This document shows positions 1 to 11,729 of a stretch of DNA of 64,000 nucleotides, piece after piece (within the stretch, counting starts at the first letter, position 1; the number at the start of each line of letters is the position of its first letter). The notes beneath the pieces were generated by a model, which was not told the origin of the DNA, searched no databases, and saw nothing but the letters and a program-made list of their open reading frames with translations. This stretch comes from Echria macrotheca (taxonomy: Eukaryota > Ascomycota > Sordariomycetes > Sordariales > Schizotheciaceae), in the NCBI GenBank assembly GCA_030411725.1, contig MU839842.1:372001-436000 (forward strand), given 5' to 3'. The translations under genes and the position numbers were made by a program.

Positions 1-277
1 TGTTATTGTCGCCGCGCGTCTCGAACAGAAAGATTTCCACAGCACAAACATGTCAAGGTGTTGCAAAGCTGCTCTACATCGACGACGGTAGCCTCGCCGG
101 CTGCTCCCTCGCCAGCTCTTTCAAGGCAAGTGTACGTACCTCCTGTGATATATTTCATCTTCTTCACCGAAGTTCATTCTCCTCCGAGCAATAGGCACCA
201 GCATGTCTGTCTTGCGTTTTTGCACTGGATAGGAGGTGTACTTCGTTGGTACCGAAGAGTAACCGATAATCCCAATC
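1..277. other. Intergenic, downstream of HET gene 1
   Basis: This is the left edge of the window. It lies 3' of a minus-strand HET gene. Two short overlapping frames are present, but neither has recognisable protein features, and I see no repeat or RNA here. Confidence 0.4.
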
Positions 278-2485
278 TCAAACTAGTCTGATCGGCATCC
301 GCTGACCGTTGTCAGCTAAGAGCGTTTTGGGCTTATTCTGCCAATGTTTCCCAGGACTCTGATTGACCCATCCGGCGCCGATGCGTCGATACTCGTTCTC
401 TCGCTCACCTGTCTCTTGTATTATTAGGAAAATAAGGAATGGACCACACCTTGAGCTGCTTGCCCCCTCTGCCCGGATAGATGTAATCCACAGAAGCCGA
501 CATCCAGAGGCCGTTTCGTAATCGAACTCCTCATGCCCTTCATCCAGAAAAAAGCCTTGCCCCAAAGTACCTTTACCTATAGTAACCTTGTGCCCGTCAA
601 AAACCCCCTCAAATGTCAATTCTTTTTTGATCGACGGATTCTGATTGGCCTTGCTGGGCCACACTGTCCCAATGGCCTCGATAGACCCTCCCCGGACCTC
701 GCCAAAGGAGCCAGGGTACATCTCCGTGACGCTATCTTCAGTGATGTGCAAGTCTAGGTCCTCTTTCATCTGTCTTCTCCCTTGGAACTTGGTGCCAAGC
801 ATCAGGCACCACAGATAGCCGAATGGGCCGTCGACAGACGCCCAACTCCATGATGGAGCCCTGGCTTTATGCCTTATCAGGGTCCCTTGAGGGAACCAAC
901 TCAGGCCAATGATCAAGTCTTCCTTCCAAAGACCCGCGACATAAGTGCCATGACCCGAAGTGGCGAGCTTGGATGCGAGTCCGGCGAGCGAGGGCAGCTT
1001 GTCCGTTGAAAAGGTGAGGCGACGACGGGACAGGTGTGCTACCCAGTAATACCAGATTCTGAACCATTCCTGGCGCAGAGGACGGGACATGACCCAACAT
1101 TCCATATCAACTCCCCAATGATCGTGGACACCCGCAAGATCCAAGTCATTTAACCAAGCATTATTTGCGACCAACCACGAAGCCTTGAGTGTTGGCTGAC
1201 GCGTAGGATGAATCCCTGCAAAGGGTTCGGATGGCTCAAGCCCTTCCTCGCACCGTTCGGAACAGCACTCCCATACCAGGTAATTGTGAGTTATGAACAG
1301 AGTGGCTACCGAGACAAGGGACTCCTGGAGCACCCAGCCACGGCTGTAGAGAACGCTCTCGTTTTGCGGATGTATGCCAGGTTTTGGCAACCCGAAAACG
1401 CGGATGTTGACCGCGTCGCCGACCTCAATATCTGATGACGAGCCTGCGACCTGAACTGATCTGAGGGTTCCAATGGCTGCGCTGAATTCGGCGGTTTCCC
1501 GTACGACCCCTTCGTCACAGTCGACTGAGTCGGTTACGGCAATATTCAGTGAGCCTCCATGGTAAATCGCGGTCATTGCGGCGGATTGTTGGGCCCAGTC
1601 CAGCGGGTCATCTTGGATAATGCAGAGAGCATCAATCCAGAGATATCGAAATCCGAGGCTCTTGCAAAGCGGAATACACTCTCTTAGAGTCCGGGGGAAT
1701 GCGTCGAGACGAATACCCTGAAGATGTTGCGAGTAGTTGGATGCTGTCGTCTTGAGTGCAACACTCTTGCCCCAGCAGTAACTCAGTGTTGCATAGGGAA
1801 CCGTCTCTCCCTTTGACTCATAGAGATGGATCTTGCCGTCGGGCGCCGAGAGATCTAATATTCTCTTGGGGAGTGGGGAGTTGACACGAGTTCGAGAACA
1901 GCTGGGGTGGGAGGTTTTGCAACGATCCATCCACCCTTGAACAGTCCGGGCTACCTCGGGCGTATCCGGATAGTTGCCAGGGACAAATGTCAGCTCGCGG
2001 TCAGTCTTATACCAACCGGGAAGAAGGAATTTATTGTTCGAGTGCCCATCATCTTTTTGGCAGGCGGTCGAAGATTCGACTCTTTGGTATAGTCGGAAGT
2101 CCCAACGCTCAATGGCAGGAGAGAGCTGATGCGGCAGGGTCTTTGGGATTACTCTGAAAGAGGTTCCATTCGGCTTGTCTTGGGGGACTTCCACGGTGTA
2201 GTTTTCGCAACATGAATCATTGCGTCCAAGCTCCTTGGAGATGATACGGCAGAGATTGCATTTGCCGGCCGATATGAGCAACGCTGGGACACTTCCATCG
2301 TGATGAGGCCATTCGCGACGACGATCTTCCACCTTATCGGTCTCGTCTGGGGAACTGGTGGCTGCCAGTTTGGCGACAATCGCATCAACGAGGCTTTGAC
2401 AAGAGCCGCAAACTGAGTCTTCAAAACAGATCGAGACGCCTGGGGAGGACGTGAGCGGATGGTATGTGATCTGGCCCTGTATTCA
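278..2485 (-). CDS. HET-domain (heterokaryon incompatibility) protein 1
   Basis: Large cytosolic HET-domain protein, a family tied to non-self recognition and programmed cell death in filamentous ascomycetes. The main reading frame gives at least 684 residues. The HET core is visible as YATLSYCWG, then LRECIPLCKSLGFRYLWID, ALCIIQDDPLDW and a segment ending SLNIAVTDS. The frame has no ATG at its apparent start near 2332. It stays open upstream to about 2485 and adds a sensible N-terminal piece with a CGSCQSL motif, so the true start is in an upstream exon, perhaps around the ATG at 2601. I could not fix that intron. The stop is at 278-280. The neighbours are unrelated, and the gene sits outside the biosynthetic block. 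The HET assignment is secure; what it recognises is unknown. Confidence 0.85.
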
Positions 2486-2601
2486 AATTCAGCTTGGACA
2501 ACCCATGAGCGATTCTGCGTTCTCCTAACCTCCAAGACATTTCCACCGTCAGAACAAGAGGGAGACATGGACGCTGGGAGTGTTAAGTCAGAACTGAGCA
2601 C

Positions 2602-4772
2602 TGGAGCTGGGTGAATGATTCCACATGCTGTGAATGTGGAGCAGTTGACGCTGATGATGGCACATTGCTAGCCCAGGGCGCACATGGGGCAGCGCGTCTT
2701 TGCTTGATTTACAAGCGGGGTAAGTCATTGCTGCCTGGCTGCCTAACTGTAATGAGTGGGCGATTAGTGGGCGCGTTGGAGGCTGCCGGGGCAATGCGAT
2801 TCGGCCACGTCGATTGGTGTGTAACGAAGAAAACGCATGTTGGGTTGCTGGTGTCCAATTGCCTGCTGCCGAAGGTGGAATTGAGGGGAATACCGAGCCG
2901 GCGATGCTCCTCACCCAACTAAGTACCTATGTACCTTCGTAGAGTAGGTAGGTAGGCACCTTGGTAGGCGCGGGCAAACTCGGGAAGGCACCACTTGTGA
3001 GTGCTTTGGCAGATGCCCGAGTGGTACCCCGCAACTCCTGGGTTCGAATGCAGTTTCGCAGGCTTATCAATGGTACCTAGTTAGATAGATAAATACTAGC
3101 GGGTGAACAACAGGAGCCTTGAGGTTAGAGCGGGGCCCAAAAGGCTGTTCACCACGAGTGATGAAGGGTAGAGGCATATCCGTCTAGCTCGCCATCTGTA
3201 GCTGGAGGACGATTTACTGGAATATGAGCGGCTGAGGGAGGAGCTGGAGGACAAACTCCTAGCCGTCGTCCCTCCGCTTCAGGAGCACTGCGCGTGGTGA
3301 GGGATTGTGACGTGGTAGCTGAAACTAAGGGCAAGTAGGAATTTTTCAGAAACACTGCACACTTTGGTTGTAGCGGAATTGATGGAGGTCTGAACTGCTT
3401 GATTGAATTGCTTGCTCGTGTGGTTCTCGCTTGCAGCCAGAACACCTTACTTTATAGAGCTTTCTGTCAAAAGAAAGGCGGTCAGCTAACCAAGTGGCAG
3501 GCGCCCCAGCGATGTCATCGAGGCGTCATGACGTGCATAAGTTGCTACCCCTGCGAGCTACCATGGGCTATGTATAAAAGATGCTGTCTGCTGAAACCAG
3601 ACAGCAGCAACAGAGAGAGAAAAATCTTTCTTCTTCTACACACACTAGTGGATGAAAGTCGCCGTGTTTCCGACTTTTTGTAGGACTCGACCTTCCTAAT
3701 CGTGATAGCTTAGGTTCACTAGGTAGCTATCAGATGTTAAAGTGCAACTACCAAGGTCAGAAAGCAATTTACGGGCATTTTGCCTCTGTCCGAAGACTTG
3801 CGAGATTCATATCGTCCCAGCTACTCAATGTCTCTTATGTATTGTACAGCAGAATGTACAGGTACGCCATTTGTAGAAATAACAGTAGACATCATGGATT
3901 AGGCCAGAGCTTCGACGCCGCATTCCTTGGCCTCTGCATTAAGAAGCCGTCCCAAGACACCGGACGAAAATGGCCGCCCTGCCGTATCCGACAGAGGGTA
4001 CAAGGAAGCTTTTGATGCGTTGGGTCCAAGGTAATCTACCTAGGTTGCTGTTACATTGCGCTTGGTTGCGGCATGGATATTCGCGTCAGCATTACTGCCA
4101 GGAATTCCCTCGTACTTAAACAGTTGGCATTTAAGACGTGTGGTACAATTGAGGTCTGGGTTTGAAGGTAAGTTCGTGTGGCTTGTTAGTCAGCCATGCG
4201 ACATATTTAGAACGGTCAAAAGAATTTGACACTTTTGGGGTGCAACAAGACAAAAGGGGGTAAACAAACTGCAGTTCAAGCGGTACACTTCTGGTTCCCC
4301 TTCACAGTCCAAGCATGGAAAGCCAAAGCTAACTAGTGACAGCTGCCAGTAGATTAGGTACTTTGCCAAAGACCATAGGTATCTAGCACATGGAAGACTG
4401 ACAGCGACGCACTTTACAACTCCGGTTTTCTACTTCTCTGACGGGTGCAAGCCCCTTTTCTGGCTGCGTCAGCTGTCAGTGCTAAAAAAAACATGGGGAC
4501 ACCGTCTTGGCAATGATGTCGTGCACTGTTCCATGGCATGAACCAATCGATAGGTAGGTATGTAAGGTGCGGCAAAGTGAACCAATAGGTAGGTCGGACA
4601 TCGGGTTGTGACACCTTGATACATGAACCCCACGCAAGTTTCGTAGAAGTGAAGTCATAATGAAAACTCAGCGAAATGTACTATTTGCGCGTAACCACAT
4701 CGATTATCCGATCCTTACTCTTCATCCCACGTATATCCTCATCTCTCATCAGTCATCACATCCAGCGGTCCA
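2602..4772. other. Gene-poor stretch with TAGGTA-type motifs
   Basis: About 2.2 kb with no convincing gene. It contains clustered TAGGTAGGTA-type motifs (about 2925-2975 and 4552-4590), a TATAAAA at about 3575 with no supported gene after it, and a degenerate tRNA-like A-box/B-box pair near 3010-3055. Short frames on both strands lack family features. Confidence 0.45.
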
Positions 4773-5798
4773 CTAATCAAAAGCGCCAGCGGCAGCAAGC
4801 GGCCGGATGGTGCCCTCGAACCCAACAACCTCGGCAGGGTCAATCCCCAGGTCCTCGGCCGAGATGTGCTGGTCACCAACAGCCCACGGATCACACATCT
4901 CACCAAACTTGAACTGCCACGAGAGCTCGACGCCGGCCGGGCCCCAGAACTTGGCCCAGGTCTCCTCGGAAACCTGGATGACGACACCCTTCCTGCCCGT
5001 GATCTCGCTCCACTTGTCCATCATCTCCTGAAACGACCAGCGCTCGAGCGCGACGTTGGCATACTTACCGAACGCCTTCTGGCCCGTGGCCAGGGCCTGT
5101 CTGACCCAGATGCCCGGGTTGACCGTCATGTCGCCGGCGAGCAGGATCTTGGCATTCGGGTCGCTGGCAAGGATCTGGATGTACTGTCCGGTGCCGGGGT
5201 AGGCAAACGGCTTGAGCAGCGGGAAGCAGGCCATATTCTGTGGGTAGTACCCAAAGTACAGATACGTCGTCTTGGCCGCCAGCTCGGGCAGCTCGGCGCG
5301 GATGCGGAAGTCGACGTTGGCCTTGTAGTCCATGTGTGGCGTCTCGAGCTTGCCGGGGAACTGGCGCTTCGCGCTGGGCTGCGTCGACCACAGGTAGTGC
5401 TCGAGCGTGGGCGTCTTTGCGGCGGCCCGGGCCAGGTTCATGCCGTGCTGTTCCTCGATGTCGCCGGACTCCCACTGCGACTTGCCGGTGAAGAGGGACT
5501 CCCACCAGTTGGTCACGGCGAAGACGGCGGCGGCGCCCTGTATAACTCTTAGTAAAGGATCGGGTTGATGGATGCAAGGGAGGAGTACCTCAAAGGCCTT
5601 GACGAGGGATGCCTCGTCGTCCCAGTTGGCGGCGACGACCTCAACACCGTCGGCAGCCAACTTCTTGGCGGCGTCGCTCTCGGGGTTGCGAGTCACGGCG
5701 CGGACCTTCCAGCCGGGCGTCTTCTTCATGACGTTGACGACGCCGCCGCCCTGGGCGCCGGTCGCGCCGGTCACGGCAATGATCTTGACGTCGGCCAT
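4773..5798 (-). CDS. NmrA-like NAD(P)-binding protein 1
   Basis: NmrA/isoflavone-reductase-type member of the atypical short-chain dehydrogenases, probably a cytosolic redox enzyme or redox-sensing protein. The N-terminus carries the dinucleotide-binding motif VTGATGAQGGG after a short beta strand, followed by RAVTRNPES, which resembles an NADP-selective loop. The frame reads through, but 5538-5588 is a clear 51-bp intron (GTACTC donor, TACTAAG branch, ATACAG acceptor) whose removal keeps phase. Exons are therefore 5798-5589 and 5537-4773, giving 324 residues, close to the usual NmrA size. A typical NWWES segment follows the junction. It lies 9 kb from the nearest cluster gene, so a pathway role is only possible. 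Confidence 0.85.
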   Translation of the reverse strand: MADVKIIAVTGATGAQGGGVVNVMKKTPGWKVRAVTRNPESDAAKKLAADGVEVVAANWDDEASLVKAFEVLLPCIHQPDPLLRVIQGAAAVFAVTNWWESLFTGKSQWESGDIEEQHGMNLARAAAKTPTLEHYLWSTQPSAKRQFPGKLETPHMDYKANVDFRIRAELPELAAKTTYLYFGYYPQNMACFPLLKPFAYPGTGQYIQILASDPNAKILLAGDMTVNPGIWVRQALATGQKAFGKYANVALERWSFQEMMDKWSEITGRKGVVIQVSEETWAKFWGPAGVELSWQFKFGEMCDPWAVGDQHISAEDLGIDPAEVVGFEGTIRPLAAAGAFD

Positions 5799-6890
5799 AA
5801 TGATATAGATAAGTGATGAGGGGGTATTTCGGTACCCAGTTTACGGGATACGTTATGCAATGCAGAAGGTTGTGTACGATACAACGACAGGAATTCTCTG
5901 GAGACAAACTCGACTCCGGACGAAAGGATGGTGCAAGAAGGATCAGCGAGAAGGATTCTGTACCACAACCTCGGAACCAGAAAGCACTGCAAGTTTCTTG
6001 CAGACACGCAAGCTGGTCAGGGCGGGCCCAAGGACGTGGGTGTGTGTGAGTGGGTACGGATTGCAGATGCTCGACCACGGAGGGGGAACAGACAGACAGC
6101 ACTGGCCAGACGGAGTCCGAGTCGCCGCCTCTTTCTGGCGGTATCTTCGTCCCCGGCCCCCACCCGCGTGCCGGGCGCGCAGGTTTCCCGCCCCTGTCCG
6201 GCCCATGCGGGTCTGAAGGCCCGGCTCCGCTCCAACCAACCGTGATGGCCACAGACCGCCGGCACTTCAAGGGTCTGATGCACTAGTCCCGGGCTAACAT
6301 ATGCAATCCCACCTCAACATGGAAGAAAACAAAAAAATAATTGCGGCGTTTTCCAGGGACAAGAGACAGAGAGGGCATGGTGATCTGCATCTCCACAAAA
6401 GGGGGAACCCGCAACGCAGATGCGACTTTTTATTTGCTTTTTTTCTTTTGACCCAGCAAGCCTGGTATTCCTGGCACACCTGATCGTGATGCTGCCCGAA
6501 GGAGTCCTGAATAGCGGCCACACCCCGCAACGCCTTCGTATCAGTTACTGATCCCCATGAAATATCATCACAACACTCCACCGCGCAGCGAGCACAGTGG
6601 ATTTCTTGTTGAGTTTCATCATTCAACAGACTCCGTAAACGTGTCTGTATACGAATGATACGAACGAGGCAATTCTCACCGGCGGCTTCCGGAACGTCCC
6701 GGTGGCTGCTTATGGAACCACAGGGAAGAGAACGTGCAGATTGAAAGCGGAGCAGGTGCTCCGCGATGTGCTCCATTCCATGAATCATCACGCACATACG
6801 GAAGTATCTCATCGAGAAAACGAAATACACGAAACTGTTGCTTTGCTTTGTAAATGTCCAAAAGAAACGAAAAAGAAAATGGAAAAAAAA
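5799..6890. other. Intergenic, no gene seen
   Basis: About 1.1 kb between the promoter of the NmrA-like gene and the 3' end of the SDR gene. Several overlapping short frames exist on both strands, none with a recognisable domain. No repeat was seen. Confidence 0.4.
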
Positions 6891-8008
6891 TCACATGCCG
6901 ACCTCAAACTCCTTGATGCGCCCCGAGTCTTCGGCGTTGCCCTCGGGCGGTCCCTGCATGGCGGTGGGAAGCCCGCTCTTCTCGCCGTGCAGCCAGGAAA
7001 ACCACGGCTCATAGACGAGAATGTTGCGCTTCCGCGCGCCCGACTTGTCCTCGGGCTCCTGGTACTCAAAGATGCCGTTGTGCGCCGTCTCGACCGTCTC
7101 GCCCGAGCGCGCGTCGTCATCGATGAACCTGTCGTACGCCTGCGTGATGGTGGCCGGGTAGACCAGGCTGTGGTGCGCATTGTCAGTCAGTGATATAAAT
7201 AAAAAGGAGGTAGACGATGTAAACATACTCTTCCGGCTTGAAGGCCAGGCCGAAGCCCGGCATCACGGGCGTCACCACGGCGCCCATCATGACGGCGTTG
7301 ATGGTGATGTTCTCCTTGCTCTTGAGCAGCGGCGCGCTGACACGCACCCACTGGTTCAGAGCGGCCTCGATGGCCGAGTACTCGGGGAACGTCGGACACG
7401 GGTGGACGCCAAACATGCTGGTGGTCAAGATGATCTTGCCGCCCGGGACCGGGTTGTGCCGCATAAAGTGCGTGGCCAGCACGGTGCCGTACAGCACAGC
7501 CTTGAAGTGGACGTCGGTGCACTCCGTGTTGGGCTCGGGCGGGATGTCGTCGACGGCGGCGCCGCGCCGGCCAAAGTTGTAGTGCGACCCGACGTCGACG
7601 GCGCCGGCGTTGGCGATGAGCAGGTCAAGCCGGCCGAAGCGTGCCCATGTGTTCTTGAACATGGTCGCCTGCTCCGCATACGAGGCCACGTCGCACGGCT
7701 CGAACGCGGCCGTCTCGCCCGTCGGGTCGAGCGCGGCCGCCTGCTTGGCCCCGACATCTGGCCGGCGCCCGGAGACCACGACCCGCCATCCCTTCGCGTG
7801 CAGATGGCGTGCGAGATGGAGGCCGATGCCGCTCTGCTCCGCAATCAGTTTACTGAGTACCACAGGATCATGGTGATAACCCGCCGAGATTCGAAGCCCG
7901 GTGGGCTTGTGGAGATGCAACAAGATGAAAAAAAAAGAAACGAAAACTTACGGTCCCGCCTGTGATGATGGCCACCTGGGCGTCGTTCTGCGGACCCGTG
8001 GATCCCAT
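6891..8008 (-). CDS. Short-chain dehydrogenase with altered catalytic Lys
   Basis: Classical SDR oxidoreductase, cytosolic. I reconstruct three exons: 8008-7952, 7833-7229 and 7167-6891. The introns are 118 and 61 bp with GTAAGT and GTATGT donors. The spliced length is 939 bp (312 residues) and keeps phase. Splicing joins ITGGT to SGIG, restoring the TGxxxGIG cofactor motif at residues 16-23. NAG is at 94-96, the catalytic Ser is in TTSMFG (Ser158) and the catalytic Tyr is Tyr171. The residue four after Tyr is Glu175 where the family has Lys (YxxxK becomes YSAIE). This may cripple or change catalysis. A C-terminal extension follows the core. The substrate is unknown, and it is not clearly part of the polyketide cluster. 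Confidence 0.88.
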
Positions 8009-10506
8009 TTTCCTCACTTGATGTCTTGTCCCGGCCTTGGTGTTGCAACAGTACAACAAGGCTTCTTTACTGCCGGGATACCCTTCGAGGTGTTATTCCG
8101 CGAGACCGTTGAGGTTAATTTGGGTCCTTTTGGACGCACAGTACATACCCCGCCCGGATTGACAAAAGAACTGCGGGAAAAAGGACGGATCGACGGTTTA
8201 AGATGGCCTTATCATGGTGGGTGGACCAGGTAACGGGGTGGCCGGGGGAGAGAGCCCCAGGACTCTCCATACCAAGACACCGCTGACATGGATTGATGAC
8301 ATGGATTGCTGACATGACCAAACACAAATCTTGAACCTTGGCAATCTGACTTTTTTTTTCTCCAGACCACACCCCGGATCGTGACCTCCTGAGAATTACA
8401 TGCTGCGCCGAGATGCGGGCCAAGAGATGGACTGGGGGAGACGGCCTCGCACAACTGGGGCGTTGAGAAGTGGTGTGGATGATGCACGGCCTAGAGCCGT
8501 TAGGGCATTGAATAACGTTAGTGGGTGCCCCGGGGATGCAACCCATGCTCCGGCATTGCTGCCGGCCGCGAGCGCCTTACCCGGTTCGGCATGGCGGGGA
8601 ACGATATCTCTCTGTCAAGAGGTGAGATTGTGAAGAAGTGGCGTGGTCGGGGGGATAAGCATTGCATTATACAGTGGTGTACTGTGTTGCTGTCGGATGC
8701 AGAAGCTGCTTTATCTGCTGCCAACAGCTCGTCTGCAGAGCAGTTCCTCTGACATCCCAGAGATTGAGATATGCCTCGTTTATCGGACGCGGGGAGGAAT
8801 GCTGGGTCGTAGGGTTAAGAGATGGAGACGCGATGATCAGTTTCCCGGCCTTCTGGGTCAAATGAGACCAGATGCAGTCAGCATCGACAATCTCATTCTT
8901 GGCCAGATATCGGTGCCGTTGTCGGTTTGCACAACTCAAATCATGGTCAACTCAGATCATGGTCTGTGTCTCGGACATATGGGGTGCCACAGCGGCCTCT
9001 CCCGCCCGGCCGGTAGTCGGGGAGTCGGTCCGCCCCTCTGGCGCCGTCCACGCCGTCGAACAGGCCAAGCCCATTCGCCAGCCCCCACGGCCTTGGTGCC
9101 GAACTATTGTGCCATCGCCCCTGCGGGCCTCCGCTAGCTTGGTCCCTGAAAAAGCACGCCAGTTTAAATAGCTCCGAAAAATGCATTTGCAAAAAAGAAA
9201 ACAAATCTGCGTCAACTTGATGAAGCTGAAAAGTGATAAGTTACAGATATCAGCAAGAGAAAAAAAAAAGAACAGTTCCTGGGAGGATTTCTCTCATCCC
9301 CTTGCTTGAAACCAGGCGATGCTCCCCCTCTGCAGGTGCCAACGCCACCCAACCACGGCACCCAGCTGCTTCCCAGCACGGGATTGGTACGCTTCGACGG
9401 GTTATTTCGATTGGCTGCCAGACAGGTGGAACAACTGGAAACACTGTGGAACACGCCCATCATCTGTGGCTGCATAAGTCCCCCAACTGCTTTATCGACA
9501 ACTGCCTCTTTGACGAAGAATGGGCACGTTTTGTGTAGCCCCAGAACTGCATGACAGTCACCGTGGTACGCGTAATGGGGAGCGTGGTGCGGTTGTTATT
9601 GCATTTTCCATTCTGCAAAGTTTTCTTCTTTTTCCTGCTTCTGATCCAGCAACCGGCTCCTTGGTAGGTAGGCCTCAACTGCGGCCCATACTATTAGCTC
9701 ACAGAATATACACACGTGGGCGCGAGCAGCAGCGAGACAACCTCATATCTGCCGAAATGCCTTGCTGAGAGGGAGCAATCGGCGTGGGGGATGGGCAGAA
9801 CGGGGTATCGCCAGTATCCACGTTCCCGGTATCCATTCGCACTGCGTCTTTTCCCCCCACTTCCCTCGAATCTCACCAGGACCGACCTCTGAGTGGCTCA
9901 GGCGGGATGTGCTCCCCGGAAGGTGGCGCTAGGGTTGAAGGGGCTAAGCAAAAAGCCCGTCACACACAAACCCTAGGCGGACTAGGATCGCAGGATGGCA
10001 GTCCCCAGCGAGTCCTCGTCGAGGACGACAAGGACCGCGGAAAAAACTCCTCCAGGCTGGGAAGAGGTGACATCCACGGCGGGGACGCGGGATCAGGCGG
10101 TGGGAACCGCACACAACGGGTTTCACTGTGCTCTTTTCTTCTTCTTCATATAGACAGGGGACCGGCCGACTACCAACACAGTCTACCAGGGCCTGGAACG
10201 ACGCGGCGAGCAGGACAACACCCGTGTCGATGGTTTCACTCCTTTAACCTTATCTCACAACCCCGTCGTCGAGTGTTGCTCCCTCCCGCCGTTGTATTTT
10301 GTCTCCCTACATCCACCACCTCACCCCATCTCACGATCCTTCCCCCTCTCGTCACATTTTTGTCGGTTGTTCATATGGGGCCATCTTTCTCTTTCTTGTC
10401 CTGACCTGGCTGTCACATTTTTGCCGTCTTATTCAGGGACACACCAACAACAACCCTCAGAAACGACGACCAGCCCACCTAGCACCGCCGTGAACGACAA
10501 CTCACG
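8009..10506. other. Long divergent intergenic region
   Basis: About 2.5 kb between the start of the SDR gene (minus) and the start of the rhodopsin-domain gene (plus). I find no gene with domain support. The last 350 bp before 10507 are CT-rich (for example 10130-10430), as expected of a fungal promoter and 5' UTR. Confidence 0.45.
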
Positions 10507-11729
10507 ATGAGTTCCAACGCGACAGCACCCCCTCAGCTGCCCCCGGCCAAGGGGCCCGAGTCGACGATCCCGATCGAGAACAGCAGACAGGTGGCCATGA
10601 TCGTGACGTCGACGCTGTCCATCATCATCCCCACCATCCTCGTGGGCCTGCGCTTCTACGTGCGCCAGATGATGCAGCGCTCCATCGACGCCAGCGACCT
10701 GTGCATCTTCGCCGCCCTCATCTTCACCATCGGCCTGCACATCGACATGTACGTCATGGTCTTCCTCGGCGGCTTCGGCTTCCACGGCGTCGACATCGTC
10801 CAGCGCTTCGGCATGGACACGCTCGTGCTCTTTCTGAAGGGAATCCTGGCCTTCCCCATCATCTGGAATTTCACGATTTGCTTCAGCAAGTTGTCGGTGC
10901 TCCTCATGTACACCAACATCATCGCCGTGCCCAAGATGATTCTGTCGTGCCGCATCGTCGGCTTCGTTATCATACTGTGGAACATGGGCGGTATTCTCGG
11001 CGCGCTGCTCATGTGCCGGCCGTTCGCGCTCAACTGGGACAAGACGATCGAAGGCACGTGCGGCGACAACAGGTTGTTCTACATGTGGCTGGGCGCCATC
11101 AACGTCGTGGCCGAGGCCGTGATCCTCCTCCTGCCGGTGCCGTTCCTGTTCCAGCTGCAGCTCAAGACGGCGAAGAAGGTGGTCGTTATTGCCCTGTTCA
11201 GTGTCGGATGGATGTACGTCTCCCAACCCACCCCCTTTTCCTTTTTTGTGACCACTAACGAACGTGTCCCAGGACCTGCGCCGTCACCATCTACCGCCAG
11301 GTAACCCTCCCGTACCTCCACTTCGAGGACATGACCTACACGGGCGTGCTGGCGACCATCTTCACGGGCATCGAGCCGGCCGTGGCCCTATCGCTCGCAT
11401 GCATCCCCTTCCTCCGCCCCCTCGTCAAGAGCGGCATCCTCCGGTCGACCACCTCCGACAGCCGCTACCCCTCGCGCACCCTCGGCAGCAAGGGCCCCGT
11501 CGGCAGCAGCGGCAACCGCCCGTTCAAGGAGATCAGCGACGACTCGTCCGAGGTCCAGCTCCGTCCGCTCGGCAGCGACTCGCTCAAGTACGAGGCCGAG
11601 GTCAGCCGGGAGGATTCCAACTCGGAGGGCCACGGGGATGCCGCGGCGAAGAAGCCGGCTGGTTCTGGAGCCATTCTGGTCAGCAAGGGGTGGAATATTG
11701 TCTCGTCGGGCAAGCGGTCGCCGGTATGA
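10507..11729 (+). CDS. Rhodopsin-domain (PTH11-like) membrane protein
   Basis: Integral membrane protein of the fungal rhodopsin-domain family (PTH11-like GPCR group without a CFEM domain). There are two exons, 10507-11213 and 11273-11729. The 59-bp intron has a GTACGT donor, CACTAAC branch and CAG acceptor; 387 residues result. Hydrophobic segments begin with VAMIVTSTLSIIIPTILVG and recur through the first 300 residues, about seven in all. Family signatures include the LRFYVR loop after helix 1, GGFGFH, and a CRPFALNWD segment before the fifth helix. The C-terminal ~100 residues are polar, Ser/Lys-rich and probably cytoplasmic. The ligand is unknown. The gene is isolated on both sides. Confidence 0.85.

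Noticed and set aside
3573..3683. TATAAAA followed by a short plus-strand frame
   Set aside because: The downstream frame is short, lacks family features and has no supporting splice structure.
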